Source: Zygnema cylindricum (lineage: Eukaryota; Streptophyta; Zygnematophyceae; Zygnematales; Zygnemataceae). Taken from it: DNA of 64,000 bases. Both the position numbers and the translations under genes were made by a program. The notes beneath the pieces are model-generated. The model saw nothing but the letters and a program-made list of their open reading frames with translations. It had not been told where the DNA came from and searched no databases. The DNA lies in contig JBBHKE010000368.1 in NCBI GenBank assembly GCA_037447655.1, forward strand, positions 52,651 to 116,650. The letters are read 5' to 3'. Shown in pieces: positions 23,655-35,671 of the stretch; positions within the stretch are counted from its first letter, which is position 1, and every line of letters begins with the position of its first letter.

Positions 23655-24473
23655 ATGTTGATTTGAGGCAACGGGTGACCCAGAGGAGGAAGAAGAAGCA
23701 CCAGCCGTTGCCATAATATTCAGATTACAAAAGAGGAAACTCTCACGGAAACCACAAAAATACCGACTTCACAATGAAGCCCGAAGCAAACCAGACACAC
23801 AGTAGGTCTGCAAATTTGCCACAATAAAAACAGTATAACAAAGAATTCACATGCAGAATTTCACAAGGTTGTGCCAAAAGATCATAATGATCTTGCAATT
23901 CAAAAAGACACAAAAACTGCTTCACAGTTTTCCATTCACTGAAATCCTAACTCCAAAATATTCTAAGTCCTACATATACAAAGTGAACCTACAGCTGAAC
24001 TACACCGTACCACAACTACCGTGGTGTGTCGGTACACTAAACATTAATCAAACTAAACCGCGCCATATACCGTACAAGTATTTACATCAATCCTTAACCC
24101 TAGCCACTGCTAAAGTACGCAGTCAAAGTTTGTCTGCTGAAATGACGGCTCGTTCAATATTTCTCTTCCAAAAATGTCGGCAAACTCCGTCCGCTGTCCG
24201 CGTATTCATTCATCACCGAAGATGAACCTCCACGTGTAAATCTGATCCCTCAAGTAAATATGTACTTTGTCAACCAACTCAACCAAGCTTGACTTCCCCA
24301 CGGACCGACACGTGTACATAGAGTGTACCAAATCTGTGAACTCCCTTTGGAGTTACATACCACACCACATCTGGTCTACGTCAACTCATTTGTACACAAA
24401 AAGCGACTAAGTCTAGAATTTCTTTCTCACACACGAGATATAGAGAGGACTAAAGGTTTCCAAAACCAACATC
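23655..24473 (-). mobile_element. Solo LTR, 819 bp, TSD TCTAA
   Basis: Starts TGTTGATTTGAGG, ends CCAAAACCAACA (TGTTG/CAACA inverted tips) and is flanked by the 5-bp duplication TCTAA (23650-23654 and 24474-24478). Removing it restores a satellite monomer. Those are the marks of an LTR retrotransposon insertion reduced to one LTR. Strand is uncertain: in reverse complement it aligns with 16991-17047 and holds an ATG reading MATAGASSSSSSGSPVASNQ up to its end. Confidence 0.85.
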
Positions 24474-27444
24474 TAACACAAGTTTGAGTTTGCGCTAACA
24501 AAGATATTTGTAACAAACAACGTTAACTGTTCTTGGTCACAAAAAGTGGTAAAATAAACTACGAACCATGTTTGTAACACATGTTTGTGTTTGCGCTAAC
24601 AACATTTGTGGTAACAAGCACTTTCGATTTTTAAAACTCACAAAAATAGTTAAAAAAAACCCTAAACCATGTATATAACACAAATTTGAGTTTGCGCTAA
24701 CAAAGATCATTGTAACAAACAAAGTTTATTGTTTTGCATTCACAAAAAGAGGTAAAATAAACTCTGAATCATGTTAAAAACACAAGTTTGTGTTTGCGCT
24801 AACAACAATATTGATAAGAAACTCTCTATATTGTTAACACTCACAAAAATAGTTAAAAAAACCCTTAACCATGTTTCTAACACAAATTTGAGTTTGCGTT
24901 AAGAAAGATATTTGTAACAAACAAAGTTTATTGTTTTACGGTCATAAAAAGAGGTAAAATAAACTCCGAACCATGTATAAAACACAAGTTTGTGTTTGAG
25001 CTAACAACAATAGTGGTAACAAACACTTTCTATTGTTAACGCTCACAAAAATAGTTAAAAAAAACATAAATCATGTTACTATTAAACTTTTTGTTTGCCC
25101 TAACTATAGTTTTTGTAACGAAAAACGTTTATTATTAAGCTCACAAAAACAGTAAAAAAAACCCCTAAACTTTGTTTTCAACACATATTTGTGTTGGCAT
25201 TAACTACAAAAATATTTACAAACAAAATTTGCTTACGCTCACAAAAATAGTTAAAAAAAACCCTTAACCATGTTTCTAACACAAATTTGAGTTTGCACTA
25301 ACAAAGTTATTTGTAACAAACAACATTTATTGTTCGTGGTCACAAAATGAGGTAAAATAAATTGCGAACCATTTTTGTAACACATGTTTGTGTTTGCGCT
25401 AACAAAAATTGTGGTAACTAACACTTTCTACTATTAACGCTCACAAAATTAGTTCAAAAAAACCCTAAACCATGTTTATAACACAAATTTGTGTTTGCGC
25501 TAACAAAGATCGTTGTAACAAACAAAGTTTATTTTTCCCAGTCACAAAATGAGGTAAAATAAACTCCAAACCATGTTTATAACACAAGTTTGTGTTTGCG
25601 CTAACAACAATAGTGGTAACAAACACTTTAAAAACCCTACACCATGTTTTTTACACAAGTTTGAGTTTGCGCTCACAAAAATATTTGTAACAAACAACGT
25701 TTATTGTTCGCGGTCACAAAAAGAGGTAAAATAAACTCCGAAACATGTTTGTAACACATGTTTGTGTTTTCGCTAACAACAATTGTGGTAAGAAACTCTT
25801 TATATAGTTAACGCTTACAAAAATATTTATAAATAGCCCAAAACCATGTTTCTAACACATATATAAGTTTGTGCTAACAAAGATATTTGTAACAAACAAC
25901 CTTTATTGTTCGTGGTCACAAAAAGAGGTAATATAAACACTTAACCATGTTTATAACACAAGTTTGTGTTTGCGCTTACAACAATAGTGGTAACAAACAC
26001 TTTCTATTGTTAACGCTCACAAATATAGTAGAAAAAAAACTAAATCATGTTACTATGACAACTTTTTGATTGCGCTAACAATAGTTTTTTGTAACGAAAA
26101 ACGTTTATTATTACGTTCAAAAAAACAGTAGAAAAAACCCCTAAACTAAGTTTTCAACACAAATTTGTGTTTGCATTAATTACAAAAATATTTACGAACA
26201 AAATTTGCTTACGCTCACAAAAATTGTTAAAAAAAACCCTAAACCATGTTTCTAACACAAGTTTGAGTTTGCACTCACAAAGATATTTGTAACAAACAAT
26301 GTTTATTGTTTGCACTCACGAAAAGAGGGAAAGAATACTCTGAACCATGTTTCAAACACAAGTTTGAGTTTGTGCTAACAACAATAGTGGTAACAAATAC
26401 TTTCTATTGTTAACGCTCACAAAAATAGTAAAAAAAAACCCTAAACCATGTTTCTAACACAAATTTGAGTTTGTGCTAACAAAGATATTTGTAACAAACA
26501 AAGTTTATTGTTCATGGTCACAAAAAGAGGTAAAAAATACTCCTACCATGTTTGTGTTTGCGCTAACAACAATTGTGGTAACAAACACTTTCTATTTTTA
26601 ACGCTCACAAAAATAGTTAAAAAAACCCTAAACCATGTATATAACACAAATTTCAGTTTGCATTAACAAAGATATTTATCACGAACTACCTTTTTTGTTC
26701 ATGGTCACAAAAAGAGGTAAAATAAACTCCGAACCATGTTTATAACACAAGTTTGTGTTTGCGCAAACAAAAATAGTGGTAACAAACACTTTCTATTGTT
26801 AACGCTCACAAATATAGTAAAAAAAAACCTATATCATGTTACTATCATAACTTTTTGGTTGCGCTAACTATAGTTTTTTGTAACGAATTTTTTTTATAAT
26901 TACGCTCACAAAAACCGTTAAAAAAACCCTCAAACTTTGTTTTCAACACAAATTTGTGTTTGCATTAACTACAAAAATATTTACAAACAAAGTTTGCTTA
27001 CGCTCACAAAAAAAGGTTAAAAAAAAATTCTAAACCATGTTTCTAACACAAGTTTGAGTTTGTGCTCACAAATATATTTGTAACAAACAACGTTTATTGT
27101 TCTTGTTCACAAAAAGAGGTAAAATAGACTCTGAACCATGTTTAAAACACAAGGTTGTGTTTGCGCAAACAACAATATTGATAAGGACTCTTTATATTGT
27201 TAATGCTCACCAAAAGAGTTAAAAAAAACCTAAACCATGTTTTTAACACAAATTTGAGTTTGCGCTAACAAAGATATTTCTAACAAACAATGTTTATTGT
27301 TCGCAGTCACAAAAAGAGGTAAAAAAAACTTCGAACCATGTTTGTAACACAAGTTTGTGTTTGCGCTAACAACAATAGTGGTAACAAACACCTTATATTG
27401 TTAACCCTCATAAAAATAGTTATAAAAAAACCCTAAACCATGTT
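24474..27444 (+). repeat. Satellite array, segment 3
   Basis: Same satellite, same orientation. A local irregularity at about 25628 joins monomers with a deletion (CACTTTAAAAACCCTACACC). No gene. Confidence 0.95.
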
Positions 27445-28848
27445 TGTCGTGCATGAGAGACCAGAAAGAGTGAACATGCATCAGAACCAGCAAAGTCATG
27501 TGGACAACCATATATACAAACGAAAAATGAATGAGAAAGAGAAAAATGTATACACCATGAGAAAGAACAAGGGGGAAATTACCCAAAGAGAGAAAGGGGA
27601 AGAATACTCCCCTATAGTGAGTGGACCCAATAATTATGCTGAGGCAGGAGGTAGCCACTAGGCTCTCTGGTCCTTATCACATTCCCTACAAGAGTTATCC
27701 CGTTACGACAGCAAAGCAAGAAATATTCGAACCGGAACAAGGGAAAATCCAATTCCGATCAAAAATACACTCCTTCCAAGCCAACCGAAATACAAACAAG
27801 GCACAAACACACAACCAAACCGTCAAGCTGCCCGAAGAAGGCCTAGCAAGGTACAGATGTGCTCCCCCACGATCTCCAATTCCACACTTCCACCAAAAGA
27901 CCAAGTTTGGAGGGAAACCTTCCGGACGTGGCCTTAGGCCGTGTGGATTAAAAACGTGGGCAAAAATAAAAGGGGAAATGTTCTTAACCTATCTAGCCTC
28001 TACAGCTAGCAAGCAAGGAGAAGAAAGACACGTGGGCAATCGGTGAGAGAGAGCAAGAGAAAAGCTCCGCTGCCAAGAGAAAATTCTTGTCCAAAAGCTA
28101 AATTCTCTAAGTCTAAGAATTAGGCTAAGTAAGAGCTACGCTAGGCCTAAGCAAAATTAGCCTACGTCTAGTCTACTTTACATGCATGAAACTACTTAAG
28201 ATGTTAGCCAATAGGCGGCCAACATCGTCTGCCGTACGCCTGACAAAATCCACCGTCCGAGGGTAAAAACCCTCCCTAACTACATGTGCGCGCGAACCTA
28301 CATGGGTTCCCGACTTAAATAAAATATGATATATCGAAGCGTTGCTCGAAAATCGAGATACGCCTCCGAACGATTCTTCGCGTCGATACTCCTGAAATCG
28401 CGTGCATACGCACGAAACGATAAATACCGCACAAAATAAAAGGTCTAGCACGAAATACTCGAAATCGCGTCACGTCGCCCAAGCGATGTTTCGCATCCAA
28501 CTTTGAAAATCGTGTACCAACGCACGAAATAAAACATATCGCACGAAATTAGTGCCTTTCAACGAAAAACTGAAAATATGAATCGGAATTAAATTGCACG
28601 TGCGAACAAAAATTATGCGCGCGTGCCAAAATCGTGCGTGCATGCATAAAACCGCGCGTGCATGCATAAAACCGAGCGCGCATGCCTTAAACTGCGCGTG
28701 CATACAAAATACCGCGCGTGCGTGCAGAATACCGCGCGTGCGTGAGAAATATTGCGCGTGCGTGAGAAATACGGCGCGTGCGTGCAAAATACCGCGCGTG
28801 CGTGCATGATAACGTGCGCGCGCGTAGCCGACGCGATGCGGCATGACA
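27445..28848 (-). mobile_element. Solo LTR related to the methyltransferase retrotransposon, TSD TGTT
   Basis: A 1404-bp insert in a satellite monomer, flanked by 4-bp TGTT (27441-27444; 28849-28852). In reverse complement it begins TGTCATGCCGCATCGCGTCG, the same 20 bases that begin the outer element at 35672, and ends CATGCACGACA, like the outer element's end. Its interior aligns loosely with the outer terminal repeat (TAAGGCAGACGAT and CGCCTATTGGC-type words). It is thus a diverged family member in opposite orientation, reduced to an A-B unit. No coding sequence recognised. Confidence 0.85.
28595..28825 (+). repeat. 20-bp GC-rich tandem repeat (CGCGCGTGCGTGCAAAATAC)n
   Basis: About ten or eleven copies with period 20, each a CGCGTGCGTGC block plus AAAATAC, inside the minus-strand solo LTR near its 5' end. 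It is extremely CpG-rich compared with the AT-rich surroundings and lies where an LTR promoter region would be. Confidence 0.9.
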
Positions 28849-31800
28849 TGTTTCTAACAAAAATTTGAGTTTGCGCTAAGAAAGATATTTGTAACAAACA
28901 AAGTTTAATGTTGCGATCACAAAAATAGGTAAAATAAACTCCAAACCATGTTTGTAACACAAGTTTGTGTTTTCGATAACAACAATAGTGGTAAGAAACT
29001 CTTTTTATTGTTAACGCTTACAAAAATAGTTAAAAATAGCCCTAAACCATGTTTCTAACACAAATATGAGTTTGTGCTAACAAAGATATTTGTAACAAAC
29101 AACCTTTATTAATGGTGGTCACAAAAAGAGGTAAAATAAACTTCGGACCATGTTTATAACACAAGTTTGTGTTTGCGCTAACAACAATAGTGGTAACAAA
29201 CACTTTTTATTGTTAACGCTCACAAAAATAGTAAAAAAAAACCTAAATCACGTTACTATCACAACTTTTTGTCTGCCCTTACTGTAATTTATAGTAACGA
29301 AAAACGTGTATTATTACGCTCACAAAAACATCAACACAAATTTGTGTTTGCATTAACTACAAAAATATTTATAAACAAAGTTTGCTTACCCTCACAAAAC
29401 TAGTTCAAAAAAACCCTAACCATGTTTCTAACAAATGTTTGAGTTTGCGCTAACAAAGATATTTGTAACAAACAAAGTTTATTGTTTGCTTCACAAAAAG
29501 AGGTAAAATAAACTGTGAACCATGTTCAAAACACAAGTTTGTGTTTGCGCTAACAACAATATTGATAAGAAACTCTTTATATTGTTAACGCTCACAAAAA
29601 TAATTAAAAAAAACCGTAAACCATGTTTTTAACACAATTTTGAGTTTATGCTAACAAAGATATTTGTAACAAACAAAGTTTATTGTTTGCTTCACAAAAA
29701 GAGGTAAAATAAACTCCGAACCATGTTTGTAACACAAGTTTGTGTTTTCGCTAACAACAATAGTGGTAAGAAACTCTTTATATTGTTAAAGCTTACAAAA
29801 ATAGATAAAAAAAACCCTTAACCATGTTTCTAACACTTATTTGAGTTTGCCCTAACAAAGATATTCGTAACAAACAACCTATATGGTTCGTTGTCACAAA
29901 AAGAGGTAATATAAACACTTAACCATGTTTATAACACAAGTTTGTGTTTGCGCTTACAACAATAGTGGTAACAAACACTTTCTATTGTTAATGCTCACAA
30001 ATATAGTAGAAAAAAAACTAAATCATGTTATTATCACAACTTTTTGTTTGCGCTAACAATAGTTTTTTTTACGAAAAACGTTTATTATTACGTTCAAAAA
30101 AACAGTAGAAAAAACCCCTAAACTAAGTTTTCAACACAAATTTGTGTTTCCATTAATTACAAAAATATTTACGAACAAAGTTTTCTTACGCTCACAAAAG
30201 TAGTTAAAAAAAACCCTAAACCATGTTTCTAACATAAGTTTGACTTTGCGCTCACAAAGATATTTGTAACAAACAATGTTTATTTTTTGCATTCACAAAA
30301 AGAGGTGAAGTAAACTCTGAACCATGTTTCAAACACAAGCTTGAGTTTGTGCTAACAACAATAGTGGTAACAAACACTTTCTATTGTTAACGCTCACAAA
30401 AATAGTAAAAAAAAACCCTAAACCATGTTTCTAACACAAATTTGAGTTTGCCCAAAACAAAGACATTTGTAATAATCAACGTTTATTGTTCATGGTCACA
30501 AGAAGAGGTAACGTAAGCTCCAACCATGTTTGTAACACATGTTGTTGTTTGCGCTAACTTTAATTGTGGTAACAAACACATTCTATTGTTAACGCTCACA
30601 AAAATAGTTAAAAAAAACCCTAAACCATTTTTGTAACACAAATTTGAGTTTGCGCTAAGGAAGAAATTTGTAACAAACAAAGTTTATTGTTTGCGGTCAC
30701 AAAAAGAGGTAAGATAAACTGCAAACCATGTTTAAAACACAAGTTTGTGTTTGCACTAACAACAATAGTGGTAACAAACACATTATATTGTTAACGCTCA
30801 CAAAAATAGTTAAAAAAAACCCTAAACCATGTTTCTAACACAAGTTTGTGTTTGCGCTAACAACAATATTGATAAGAAACTCTTTATATTTTTAACATTC
30901 ATAAAAATAGTTAAAAAAAAAACCCTAAATCATGTTTGTAACACAAATTTGAGTTTGCGCTAAGGAAGAAATTTGTAACAAACAAAGTTTATTGTTTGCG
31001 GTCACAAAAAGAGGTAAAATAAACTCAGAGCCATGTTTGTAACACAAGTTTGTGTTTGCGCTATCAACAATAGTTGTAACAAACACTTTATATTAATAAC
31101 GCTCACAAAAATAGTTAAAACTCTAAACCATGTTTCTCACCCAAGTTTGAGTTTGCGCTAACAAAGATATTTGTAAAAAACAACGTTTATTGTTCCCATT
31201 CACAAAAAGAGGTAAAATCAACTCCGAACAATGTTTATAACACAAGTTTGTGTTTGCACGAACAACAATAGTGGTAACAATTACTTTATTTTGGTAATAC
31301 TTACAAAAATAGTTAAAAAAAACCCTAAACCATGTTTATAACACAAATTTCAGTTTGCACTACCAAAGATATTCGTCACGAACAACCTTTATTGTTCGCG
31401 GTTTCAAAAAGAGGTTAAATAAACTCCGAACCATGTTTATAACACAAGTTTGTGTTTGCGCAAACAAAAATAGTGGTAACAAACACTTTCTATTGTTAAC
31501 GCTCACAAATATAGTAAAAAAAAACCTATATCATGTTACTATCATAACTTTTTGGTTGCGCTAACTATAGTTTTTTGTAACGAATTTTTCTTTATTATAA
31601 CGCTCACAAAAACAGGAAAAAAAACCCCTAATCTTTGTTTTCAACATAAATTTGTGTTCGCATTAACTTCAAAAATATTTACTAACAAAGTTTGCTTACG
31701 CTCAAGAAAATAGTTAAAAAAAAACCTAAACCATGTTCTAACACAAGTTTGAGTTTGCGCTAACAAAGATATTTGTAACAAACAACGTTTATTGTTCTTG

Positions 31801-34409
31801 TTCACAAAAAGAGGTAAAATAGACTCCGAACCATGTTTAAAACACAAGGTTGTGTTTGCGCAAACAACAATATTGATAAGGACTCTTATATTGTTAATGC
31901 TCACAAAAATAGTTAAAAAAAACCCTAAACCATGTTTTTAACACAAATTTGAGTTTGCCCTAACAAAGATATTTGTAACAAACAATGTTAATTGTTCCCG
32001 GTCACAAAAAGAGGTAAAATAAAATTCGAACCATGTTTGTAACACAACTTTATATTTGCGCTAACAACAATAATGGTAACAAACACCTTATATTGTTAGC
32101 GCTCACAAAAATAAGTAAAAAAAAACCCTAAGCCATGTTTCTAACACAAGTTTGAGTTTGCGCTAACAAAGATATTTTTTACAAACAACGTTTATTGTTC
32201 GTGGTCACAAAAAGAGGTAAAATAAACACCGAACCATGTATATAACACAAGTTTGTGTTTGCACTAACAACAATAGTGGTAACACACACTTTCTATTGTT
32301 AACGCTCACAAAAATAGTAAAAAAAAACCTAAATCATGTTACTATCACAACTTTTTGTTTGCGCTAATTATAGTGTTTTGTAACGAAAAACGTTTATTAT
32401 TATGCTCACAAAAACTGTAAAAATAAAACACCTAAACTTTATTTTCAACACAAATTTGTGTTTGCATTAACTACAAAAATATTTAGGAATAAAGTTTGCA
32501 TATGCTCACAAAAATAGTAGAAAAAAACCCTAAGCAATGTTTCTAACACAAGTTTGAGTTTGCGCTAACAAAGATATTTGTACCAAACAACATTTTTGTT
32601 CGTGGTCACAAAAAGAGGTAAAATAAACACCGAACCATGTTTATAACACAAGTTTGTTTTTGTTTTAACAACAATATTGATAAGAAATTATTTATATACT
32701 TAACGCTCACAAAAATAGTAAAAAAAAACCATTAACCATGTTTCTAACACAAATTTGAGTTTGCGCTAAGAAAGATATTTGTAACAAACAAAGTTTATTG
32801 TTTGCGGTCACAAAAAGAGGTAATATAAACTCCGAACCATGTTTGTAACACAAGTTTGTGTTTTCTCTAACAACAATAGTGGTAAGAAAATCTTTATATC
32901 GTTAACGCTTACAAAAATAGTTAAAAAAAACCCTAAACCATGTTTCTAACACAAATTTGAGTTTGCGCTAACAAAGATATTTGTAACAAACAACGTTTAT
33001 TATTCGTGGTCACAAAAAGAGGTAAAATAAACTGCGAACCATGTTTGTAACACATGTTTTTGTTTGCGCTAACAACAATTGTGGTAACAAACACTTTCGA
33101 TTTTTAACGCTCACAAAAATAGTTAAAAAAAACCTTAAACCATGTTTCTTACACAAGTTTGAGTTTGCGCTAACAAAGACATTTGTAACAAACAACGTTT
33201 ATTGTTTGTGGTCACAAAAAGAGGTAAAATAAACACTGAACTATGATTATAATACAAGTTTGTGTTTTTTTTAACAGCAATATTGATAAGAAACTCTTTA
33301 TATTGTTAACGCTCAGAAAAATAGTTAAAAAAAACCCTTAACCATGTTTCTAACACAAGTTTGAGTAGGCACTAACAAAGATATTTGTAAAAAACAATGT
33401 TTTTTGTTCATGGTCACAAAAAGAGGTAAAATAAACGCCGAATCATGTTTATAACACAAGTTTGTGTTTGCGCCAACAACAATAGTGGTAATAAACACTT
33501 TCTAGTGTTAAAGCTCTCAAAAATAGTAAAAATAAACCTAAATTATGTTAATATCACAAATTTTTGTTTGCGCTAACTATAGTTTTTTGTAACGAACACT
33601 GTTTATTATTACGCTCACAAAAACAGTCAAAAAAACCCTTAAACTTTGTTTTCAACACAAATTTGAGTTTGCATTAACTACAAAAATATTATTGATCAAA
33701 GTTTGTTTACGCTCACAAAAATAGTTAAAAAAAACCTTTAAACCATGTTTCTAACACAAGTTTGAGTAGGCACTAACAAAGAAATTTGTAACAAACAACG
33801 TTTATTGTTTGCATTCACAAAAAGACGTAATATAAACTCCGAACCATTTTTTAAAACACAAGTTTGTGTTCGCGCTAACAACAATATTGATAAGAAACTC
33901 TTTATATTGTTAACGCTCACAAAAATAGTTAAAAAAAACCCTTAACCATGTTTCTAACGCAAATTTGAGTTTGTGCTAAGAAAGATATTTCTAACAACTA
34001 AGTTTATTGTTTGCGGTCACAAAAAGAGGTAAAATAAACTACGAACCATGTTTGTAACACAAGTTTGTGTTTTCGCTAACAACAACAGTGGTAAGAAACT
34101 TTTTATATTCTAAACGCTTACAAAAATAGTTAAAAATATCCCTAAACCATGTTTCCAACACAACTATGAGTTTGTGCTAACAAAGATATTTGTAACAAAC
34201 AACCTTTTTTGTTCGTGGTCACAAAAAGGGGTTCAATAAATTCTGAACCATGTTTGTAACACATGTTTGTGTTTGCGCTTACAAAAATTGTGGTAACAAA
34301 CACTTTTTATTTTTAACGCTCACAAAAATAGTTAAAAAAAATCCAGAACCATGTTTATAACACAAATTTGAGTTTGCTCTAACAAAGATATTTGTAATAA
34401 ACAACGTTT
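28849..34409 (+). repeat. Satellite array, segment 4
   Basis: Satellite dimers with interspersed divergent pairs. The part from 31047 to 34409 belongs to the right copy of the segmental duplication. Confidence 0.95.
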
Positions 34410-34533
34410 TGTAGAAACTAATGGTTTTATTAGTATTTTCTAGGTCTGAAAAGAAATATAGAAGTCGAGGCAGTCTATCTCTAACTTCTCTCTCCAACTC
34501 TCAAACTTGTCGCAGTCACTGAGAAATTGGAGA
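31047..34533 (+). repeat. Segmental duplication, right (source) copy
   Basis: Pairs with 17306-20784. The last 1.5 kb appear identical base for base by eye, including the first 124 bases of the LTR at 34410. Sequence beyond 34533 is LTR-internal and absent from the left copy. Confidence 0.9.
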
Positions 34534-35458
34534 GGAAGCTAGAGCCATGGCTACCTTGGCTATCCTGAGGTTTACGGGAATTTTATATTAGGGTTTATAT
34601 ATTTAATTAAAATGTATGAACCGGCGGCAGGATTTGATCCTTGTACCTGCCGGCCGGCAGACACAATGTAGCTGGTAGCCTTAGCCGTTTCATCTAGCGG
34701 TAGTGTTACCTAGCATATAGTTTGATAATTATTTATATATGTATACAAGCGATAAACCATTTAACTAGAATTAATTACGGGATACATAGATCCAGTAATA
34801 TGTAATGTACGACTTACGGTACGGACATAAATCAGTACCGCGCATTTGTTTCGTAAATGAAACAAATATCGCGCATGTATTTATTACGGCTACGATTAAA
34901 GCCGAATTTAATCGGACGGCCGGGATTAGCGTCGAGATCGCGGAGGAAGATTTCGGCGGTTTGTGGCCATCGCCACATCGGATGACGCGTGGCAAAATTC
35001 CGTTGGATTGTGGAAACTCCGGAGATTATGGCACCGAATCCGGATTTGACATGTGTCGACATTTTGGCCATGTCGTACAATGTCCGTACATAAAGTACAC
35101 CGGCAGCTGTACTTTTGCGTACGGAACTCAATTCTGATTGGTTCCGTACATCAGTAGATAGAGTCTGTGAGAGAGATAGGACTTAGAAAAATTAGAAGAT
35201 AGGACCCTCTCTCCCAGAGAGCTTCTGTACAAAAGGTCAACTTTGACCCTCCATAACTTACTGCTCAGGGGAGCAAATTCAGAGATTCTTTTTGCTATCG
35301 ACTCACGGGAGTCTTGTCTTCACAGGGGTGAAGTTGGTCAGAGTTTTTGTCTGCCAGGGTGGCATTTATTTTTGCTTAAACACAAAGGGGTCAGGATTAT
35401 CCTAGAGGCTTCTTGGAAGCTGTCCACTCTGAGGACTTATGGAGGTCTCAGAGTTTCA
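34410..35458 (+). mobile_element. Solo LTR, 1049 bp, TSD CGTTT
   Basis: Begins TGTAGAAACTAATGG, ends CTCAGAGTTTCA, and is flanked by CGTTT (34405-34409; 35459-35463). The satellite monomer is continuous across it. It is a different LTR family from the other inserts. No coding sequence recognised; a tRNA-like stretch lies inside on the minus strand. Confidence 0.85.
34620..34712 (-). other. tRNA-like segment (possible SINE head)
   Basis: On the minus strand a TAGATGAAACGG stretch resembles an RNA polymerase III A box, and GGATCAAATCC fits the B-box pattern GWTCRANNC. The spacing is about 50 bases. CCGGC-rich pairing flanks the B box (GGCAGG...CCTGCC). No intact tRNA cloverleaf was drawn, so this is a tRNA relic or SINE head at best. 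Confidence 0.3.
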
Positions 35459-35671
35459 CGTTTATTGTTCGCAATCACAAAAAGAGGTAAAATAAACATA
35501 GAACCATGTTTGTAACACAAGTTTGTTTTGCGCTAACATCAATAGTGGTAACAAACACCTTATATTGTTAACCCTCACAAAAATAGGTAAAAAAAACCCT
35601 AAACCATGTTTTAACACAAATTTGAGTTTGCGCTAAGAAAGATATTTGTAATAAACAAAGTTTGTTGTTCA
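35459..35671 (+). repeat. Satellite array, segment 5
   Basis: About two monomers between the solo LTR and the large retrotransposon. Its last bases (GTTGTTCA) join perfectly with the satellite at 53258 if the retrotransposon and one TTCA are removed. Confidence 0.95.

Noticed and set aside
28595-28825. CRISPR-like regular repeats (also 62851-63030)
   Set aside because: Period 20 or 18 with no unique spacers; eukaryotic context; ordinary minisatellites.
17303-35671. Many 60-120 codon open frames in the satellite (MFVTN-FVSANSNLCYKHG, MFITQVCVCANNNSGNKHF types)
   Set aside because: They recur with the monomer, appear on both strands and vary freely; they are by-products of tandem repeat structure, not genes.
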